Shown: piece after piece, positions 5,718-9,177 of the stretch | Layout: each line of letters begins with the position of its first letter | How positions within the stretch are numbered: the first letter of the stretch is position 1 | Position numbers and translations under genes: made by a program | The notes under the pieces: generated by a model | The model's input: the letters and a program-made list of their open reading frames with translations, nothing else | Databases searched by the model: none | Told to the model about the DNA's origin: nothing | Origin: DASUTW01 sp035513995 | GTDB taxonomy: Bacteria; Actinomycetota; UBA4738; CALAEC01 | DNA length: 9,177 nucleotides | Direction of reading: 5' to 3' | NCBI GenBank assembly: GCA_035513995.1 | Contig: DATKBL010000040.1 | Location: forward strand, 1-9,177

Positions 5718-6584
5718 CTACTCCTTCGTGGCGACGCCGAACCAGACGTCGCGCGTGTCGCCGATCCGCTCGGCGAACCGATCCTCGAAAACCGCCCGCA
5801 CGCGCTCGCGGAACCGCTCCCAGATCGCGTCGCCCATGATGCGGTGGAGCGACCGAGCCAGCACGCGCGTCTCCATGCCCTCGAGGTAGGACTCGAGGGT
5901 CATCGCGAACCGGTAGGAGCGCCGCTCGACGCGGATCCCCCGCAGCCCCGCCTGCTTCAGCGACTCCTCGAAGAGCGTCGGGTCCGAGAAGCGGTCCTGC
6001 CAGGGAGCGGCGCGGCGGGCGGCGTCGCGGAAGAGCTCGGGGCCGATCAGCTCCTCGGCCACCGAGCGCCAGGCCTTCGAGAACGCGTCGTCCGTCACCG
6101 CCCAGTTCGAGAGCGCCATCACGCCGCCCGAGCGGAGCGCGCGGGACATGTCGAAGAGCGCGGTCTCCCATCGATTGAAGTGGGAGACGACGAAGTTGCC
6201 GATCACGCGATCGAAGGAGACGGTGCGGAAGGGGAGGTCGAGGGCCTCGCCCTGCACGTAGCGGACCTCGGGGTGCTTGGGTCGCGCGAGCGCCAGCATC
6301 CTCGATGAGGGGTCGAGGCCGACCACGAGGCCCTCGGCGCCGACCGTCTCCACGGCGGCGATCGCGGCCACGCCGGTCCCGGTCCCCACGTCGAGGACCC
6401 GGTGGCCGGGGCCCACGCCCGCGAGCTCCACGAGGTCCCGCCCGGCCTCGGTCGTCCGCTCGGCGGTCACCCGCTCGTACGCCTCGGCCACGTGGTCGTA
6501 GGACTCCCAGTCCTCCTGGTGGTAGCCGGAGGGCGTGCGCTGTGACGTCTCCGAGGCCGACTCGGGCCTCCGTCTGCCGAACAT
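5718..6584 (-). CDS. Class I SAM-dependent methyltransferase
   Basis: A 288-residue cytoplasmic methyltransferase with a Rossmann-like fold. Motif I is VLDVGTGTG at 63-71. Asp91 in GLDPSSRML (89-97) is the acidic residue that would hold the ribose of S-adenosylmethionine. QGEALDLPFRTVSFDRVIGNF (111-131) is the post-motif region typical of the UbiE/type-11 group. ALRSGGVMALSNW (149-161) completes the core. The C-terminal 120 residues (WRSVAEELIGPELFRDAARR onward) form a helical substrate cap followed by a beta region ending WFGVATKE. The methyl acceptor cannot be told from sequence; small molecules such as quinones, sterols or arsenite are the range for this type, and the Cys set of ArsM enzymes is absent. 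The ATG at 6584 has only a poor ribosome binding site. It is divergent from the ThDP-enzyme gene across 63 bases and converges on the aminopeptidase gene. Confidence 0.88.
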   Translation of the reverse strand: MFGRRRPESASETSQRTPSGYHQEDWESYDHVAEAYERVTAERTTEAGRDLVELAGVGPGHRVLDVGTGTGVAAIAAVETVGAEGLVVGLDPSSRMLALARPKHPEVRYVQGEALDLPFRTVSFDRVIGNFVVSHFNRWETALFDMSRALRSGGVMALSNWAVTDDAFSKAWRSVAEELIGPELFRDAARRAAPWQDRFSDPTLFEESLKQAGLRGIRVERRSYRFAMTLESYLEGMETRVLARSLHRIMGDAIWERFRERVRAVFEDRFAERIGDTRDVWFGVATKE

Positions 6585-6608
6585 GGCGCCTATTGCACCA
6601 CACCGAGC

Positions 6609-6639
6609 TTGCGTCGTCCGAACGCCGTGCGGCTACGAT
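6609..6639 (+). promoter_or_regulatory. Promoter of the ThDP-enzyme gene, near-leaderless
   Basis: TTGCGT (6609-6614) and TACGAT (6634-6639) are 19 bases apart, and the ATG begins at 6648, nine bases after the -10. Transcription from this -10 would start at or within a base or two of the start codon, so the mRNA would be leaderless, a common arrangement in high-GC Gram-positives. There is no AGGAGG-type site; only GGGG at 6642-6645. Confidence 0.5.
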
Positions 6640-6647
6640 GCGGGGCG

Positions 6648-8285
6648 ATGGACGGGCCTCGGCACGGCGGCAACCTGCTCGCGGCGCTCCTGCGGCAGGA
6701 GGGGGTCGAGCACCTCTTCACGCTGTCGGGAGGGCACATCGCCCCCATCTACGACGGGTGCGCGGCCGAGAGGATCCGCATCGTCGACTTCCGCCACGAG
6801 CAGGCGGCCGCGCACGCGGCCGACGGCTGGGCGCGGGTCACCGGCCGGCCGGGCGTGGCGGCGGTCACCGCCGGCCCGGGGGTGACCGACGCGGTCACGG
6901 GGGTGGCCAACGCCTACTACGCGGACTCCCCGATGCTGCTGTTGGGAGGGCGGGCCCCGCTCGCGGAGCAGCGGATGGGCTCGCTCCAGGAGATGGACCA
7001 CCTCGCGCTGATGCGGTCCATCACCAAGTGGGCCGACACGTGCTGGCAGACGCGAAGGATCGCTGACTACGCAGCCGAGGCCCTGCGACACGCGACGGCC
7101 GGGCGGCAGGGGCCGGTCTTCCTCGACATCCCGGTCGACGTGCAGCTCGGGGACTGGCCGGGCGACGTGGAGCTCCCGCGGGGGTTCCGTGCGGAGGGCA
7201 GGCCCCAGGGCGATCCCGATCTGGTGCGGAGGGCGGCGAAGATGCTGGCCGACGCGGAGCGCCCGCTGATCTTCGCGGGATCGGGGGTGCGCTGGTCCGA
7301 GGCCCACGAGGCCCTGGCCGCGTTGGCCGACGCGCTGAAGATCCCCGTGCTCCTCAACTCGCTTGGGCGCGGCTCGCTCTCGCCGAGCCATCCCTCGTTC
7401 TTCTCGGCGGCGCGGAAGCACGCGCTGGGCAAGGCCGACCTCGTGCTGGCCCTGGGCGTGGATTGGGACTTCCGGCTGGGGTTCGGGCGGAAGGGCCTGG
7501 CCGAAGACGTCCGCGTGATCCAGGTGGACGTGGACGGGCGGCACATCGGACGCAACCGCCCGGTGGACCTGGGCATCGTCGGCGACCCCGGCCGCGTGAT
7601 GGAGCAGCTGCTGGCCGAGGGTGTGGGGTCGGCCGAGGAGCCCGACTGGACCGAGGAGGTCCGCGGGGTCGAGGCCGAGAAGCACCGGGAGGCCCAGGCG
7701 GGGATGGCGTCAGACGCCGCGCCGATCCATCCGCAGCGGTTCGCGCGCGAGATCCGCGACTTCCTCGACGAGGACGCGACGATCGTCGGTGACGGCGGGG
7801 ACATCGTCGGGATCAGCTCCTCGATCGTGCAGGCGCGCCGCCCCGGGCACTGGCTCGACCCGGGGCCGTTCGGGTGTCTCGGCGTCGGCCCCTCGTTCGC
7901 GATCGCCGCGAAGCTGGCGCGCCCCGACACGCAGGTGGCCGTGATCTACGGCGACGGCTCGTTCGGGCTCAACGCGATGGAGTACGAGAGCGCGATCCGC
8001 CAGGAGATCCCCTTCGTGGGGATCATCGGCAACGACGGCGCGTGGGGGCAGATCAAGGTGGCGCAGGAGGCGCTCTACGGCGAGGGGAACGCGCCGGCGG
8101 CGGACCTCTCCACCGAGGTGGGGTACGAGCGGATGGTGGAGGGCCTGGGGGGCTACGGGGAGCGAGTCACCGATCCGAGGGAGATCCGGCCGGCGCTGCA
8201 GCGGGCCTTCGACAGCGGTGTGGCCGCGTGCCTCAACGTGCTGGTCGACCCCTCGCTGATGCGCCGCGCCTCGTACCTGGGCTGA
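6648..8285 (+). CDS. ThDP-dependent lyase, ILVBL / 2-hydroxyacyl-CoA lyase-like (often annotated acetolactate synthase large subunit)
   Basis: A 545-residue thiamine diphosphate enzyme with the three domains of the acetolactate synthase/oxalyl-CoA decarboxylase group. The PYR domain (1-165) has FTLSGGHIAPIY (24-35) and DFRHEQAAAHAADGWARVTG (47-66) with the catalytic Glu51. The central domain is about 187-325. The PP domain (355-535) has GDGGDIVG (381-388), WLDPGPFGCLGVG (402-414) and the ThDP-magnesium motif GDGSFGLNAMEYE (435-447) ending at Asn462 in GNDGAWGQI. These blocks match the mammalian ILVBL (HACL2) type better than true IlvB, so cleavage of 2-hydroxyacyl-CoA to formyl-CoA and an aldehyde is the preferred guess. 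No small regulatory subunit (ilvN) lies next to it, which also argues against branched-chain amino acid synthesis. The ATG at 6648 is preferred over an upstream in-frame TTG at 6609, which coincides with the -35 box. Cofactor chemistry is sure, substrate is not. Confidence 0.88.
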   Translation: MDGPRHGGNLLAALLRQEGVEHLFTLSGGHIAPIYDGCAAERIRIVDFRHEQAAAHAADGWARVTGRPGVAAVTAGPGVTDAVTGVANAYYADSPMLLLGGRAPLAEQRMGSLQEMDHLALMRSITKWADTCWQTRRIADYAAEALRHATAGRQGPVFLDIPVDVQLGDWPGDVELPRGFRAEGRPQGDPDLVRRAAKMLADAERPLIFAGSGVRWSEAHEALAALADALKIPVLLNSLGRGSLSPSHPSFFSAARKHALGKADLVLALGVDWDFRLGFGRKGLAEDVRVIQVDVDGRHIGRNRPVDLGIVGDPGRVMEQLLAEGVGSAEEPDWTEEVRGVEAEKHREAQAGMASDAAPIHPQRFAREIRDFLDEDATIVGDGGDIVGISSSIVQARRPGHWLDPGPFGCLGVGPSFAIAAKLARPDTQVAVIYGDGSFGLNAMEYESAIRQEIPFVGIIGNDGAWGQIKVAQEALYGEGNAPAADLSTEVGYERMVEGLGGYGERVTDPREIRPALQRAFDSGVAACLNVLVDPSLMRRASYLG

Positions 8286-8301
8286 ATCTCGGGGTCCGCG
8301 G

Positions 8302-8307
8302 TATGCT
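8302..8307 (+). promoter_or_regulatory. Putative -10 box for the serine protease gene
   Basis: TATGCT lies in the 50-base gap after the ThDP-enzyme stop, 28 bases before the protease ATG, and is followed by CGCGCC like the box before the symporter. No clear -35 is seen. It would give the protease its own transcript with a short leader containing AGGAGG at 8323-8328. Confidence 0.4.
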
Positions 8308-8335
8308 CGCGCCGCCCCACACAGGAGGTGTGCCC

Positions 8336-9148
8336 ATGCGGAAGCTCATCCCGATGCTCTCCGTCTCCCTCGTCCTCGCGGTGGCGTCCCCCAGCGGTGC
8401 CATCGTGAACGGCGTGCTCGACGGGGACGACCACCCGAACGTCGGCGCGCTGATCGGCGACTTCGGTGGCGACAAGTTCATCATCTGCTCGGGGACGCTG
8501 ATCGCGCCGGACGTGTTCCTGACGGCCTCGCACTGCACGGCGTTCCTCGAGTCGATCGGACAGACCACGGCCTTCGTGTCGTTCGACAGCGAGCTCGTGG
8601 AGCCGGTGACGAGCCCGCTGGCGACCTTGCACCAGGGCACGCTGCATACGCACCCGGACTTCTCGTTCTCGGGTCCGGGCGGCATGTCGGACCCCCACGA
8701 CATCGCGGTCGTGGTCCTCGACGAGCCGGTGGTCGGCATCGCGCCGGCGTCGCTCCCGATGCTGAACCGGTTCGGTGAGGCGGCGAAGAAGAACGGCCTG
8801 AAGCGGCAGAAGTTCACCGCGGTGGGCTACGGGGTGCACGAAGCGGTGCTCGGCGGCGGGCCGCCCTCCTTCCCGTTCGACGGAGCGAGGTGGCAGGCGG
8901 TGTCGGAGTTCCGGTCGATCGAGAACGCCTGGCTGCACCTGTCGCAGAACAAGTCGACGGGCGACGGCGGCACGTGCTTCGGTGACTCCGGCGGCCCGAA
9001 CTTCTTCGGGGCCGGCGCGGGAGAGACGGACGTGATCGCGGGGATCACCGTCACCGGCGACTCGATGTGCCGGGCGACGAACGTGACCTACCGGACCGAC
9101 ACATCGTCGGCGCGCGACTTCTTGGGTGACTTCGTGGCGCTCCCGTGA
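8336..9148 (+). CDS. Secreted chymotrypsin-fold serine protease (family S1)
   Basis: A 270-residue secreted S1 endopeptidase. Residues 1-22 are a Sec signal peptide (MRK, hydrophobic LIPMLSVSLVLAVA, then SPSGA) with a cleavage site after Ala22. The mature protein would begin IVNG, the N-terminus of activated chymotrypsin-family proteases. The catalytic triad is His66 (LTASHC), Asp122 (HDIAVV) and Ser218 (GDSGGP); Asp217 is the partner of the new N-terminus. Likely disulfides are Cys51-Cys67 and Cys214-Cys244. The S1-pocket base position, six residues before Ser218, is Gly212 rather than Asp, so trypsin-like cutting after Lys/Arg is not expected. The start is ATG at 8336, with AGGAGG seven bases upstream; the frame is open far upstream inside the ThDP gene, but that is shadow sequence. 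No propeptide and no C-terminal anchor are seen. Targets could be extracellular proteins. Confidence 0.93.
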   Translation: MRKLIPMLSVSLVLAVASPSGAIVNGVLDGDDHPNVGALIGDFGGDKFIICSGTLIAPDVFLTASHCTAFLESIGQTTAFVSFDSELVEPVTSPLATLHQGTLHTHPDFSFSGPGGMSDPHDIAVVVLDEPVVGIAPASLPMLNRFGEAAKKNGLKRQKFTAVGYGVHEAVLGGGPPSFPFDGARWQAVSEFRSIENAWLHLSQNKSTGDGGTCFGDSGGPNFFGAGAGETDVIAGITVTGDSMCRATNVTYRTDTSSARDFLGDFVALP

Positions 9149-9177
9149 GGGTGGGCGCGGTCCCGTGTCAGTCGACC
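9149..9177. other. End of window, nothing recognisable
   Basis: Twenty-nine bases after the protease stop. No hairpin, promoter or start codon with a ribosome binding site is visible in what is present. Confidence 0.6.

Noticed and set aside
5692..5718. Possible hairpin at the aminopeptidase stop (GCCGG 5696-5700 with CCGGC 5714-5718, or CCAG with CTGG)
   Set aside because: Short stem, 13-base loop, no T-run, competing pairings and overlap with both gene ends; common by chance in this base composition.
7874..8335. In-frame upstream extension of the serine protease
   Set aside because: It lies inside the ThDP-enzyme coding region in another frame and is Arg/Gly-rich noise. The ATG at 8336 has a ribosome binding site and starts a clean signal peptide.

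Overview
The window is very GC-rich. Its genes are compact, mostly begin with ATG behind AGGAGG-type ribosome binding sites, and sit close to TAnnnT -10 hexamers. The content (phenylacetate oxygenase accessory gene paaD, a THI-box TPP riboswitch with the actinobacterial look, a leaderless-looking gene, an exported S1 protease) fits a high-GC, aerobic, heterotrophic member of the Actinomycetota, probably not a well-studied genus. That assignment is inference. No RNA genes, IS elements, CRISPR arrays or integration sites are visible.

Region 1 (1-1906): the 3' end of a phenylacetate-CoA epoxidase operon (paaD, plus strand) stops at a perfect 14-bp hairpin. Converging on it are a small secreted CHRD-domain protein with its own promoter and, upstream of that, a PaaG-type crotonase-family isomerase. 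Region 2 (1907-2299): the isomerase is preceded, 3 bases away, by a hotdog thioesterase of the fluoroacetyl-CoA thioesterase (FlK) type with the Thr/Glu/His catalytic set at FlK spacing. The two appear to be one unit, probably serving CoA-ester chemistry linked to phenylacetate or related aromatic acids.

Region 3 (2300-3892): a clear TPP riboswitch lies directly before a sodium:solute symporter (SSS) family gene, and the riboswitch 3' strand is also the ribosome binding site. This is the strongest lead in the window. It predicts that the symporter imports thiamine or a thiamine precursor, although it resembles none of the classical bacterial thiamine transporters. Its 3' end overlaps by 71 bp a convergent small cupin-fold gene that has lost the usual metal-binding histidines.

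Region 4 (4146-9177): a full-length M17 leucyl aminopeptidase (TTG start, all metal ligands present) converges on a SAM-dependent methyltransferase. Divergent from the methyltransferase is a ThDP-dependent enzyme closest to the ILVBL/2-hydroxyacyl-CoA lyase 2 type, itself a consumer of the cofactor sensed by the riboswitch. Last is a secreted chymotrypsin-fold protease whose signal peptidase site falls directly before the IVNG N-terminus, so it seems to need no separate zymogen activation.

There is no single large novel system. The coherent themes are CoA-thioester/aromatic acid catabolism on the left, thiamine sensing with a thiamine-dependent enzyme, and secreted or housekeeping peptidase functions on the right. 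Every stretch over 300 bases is covered by a gene.
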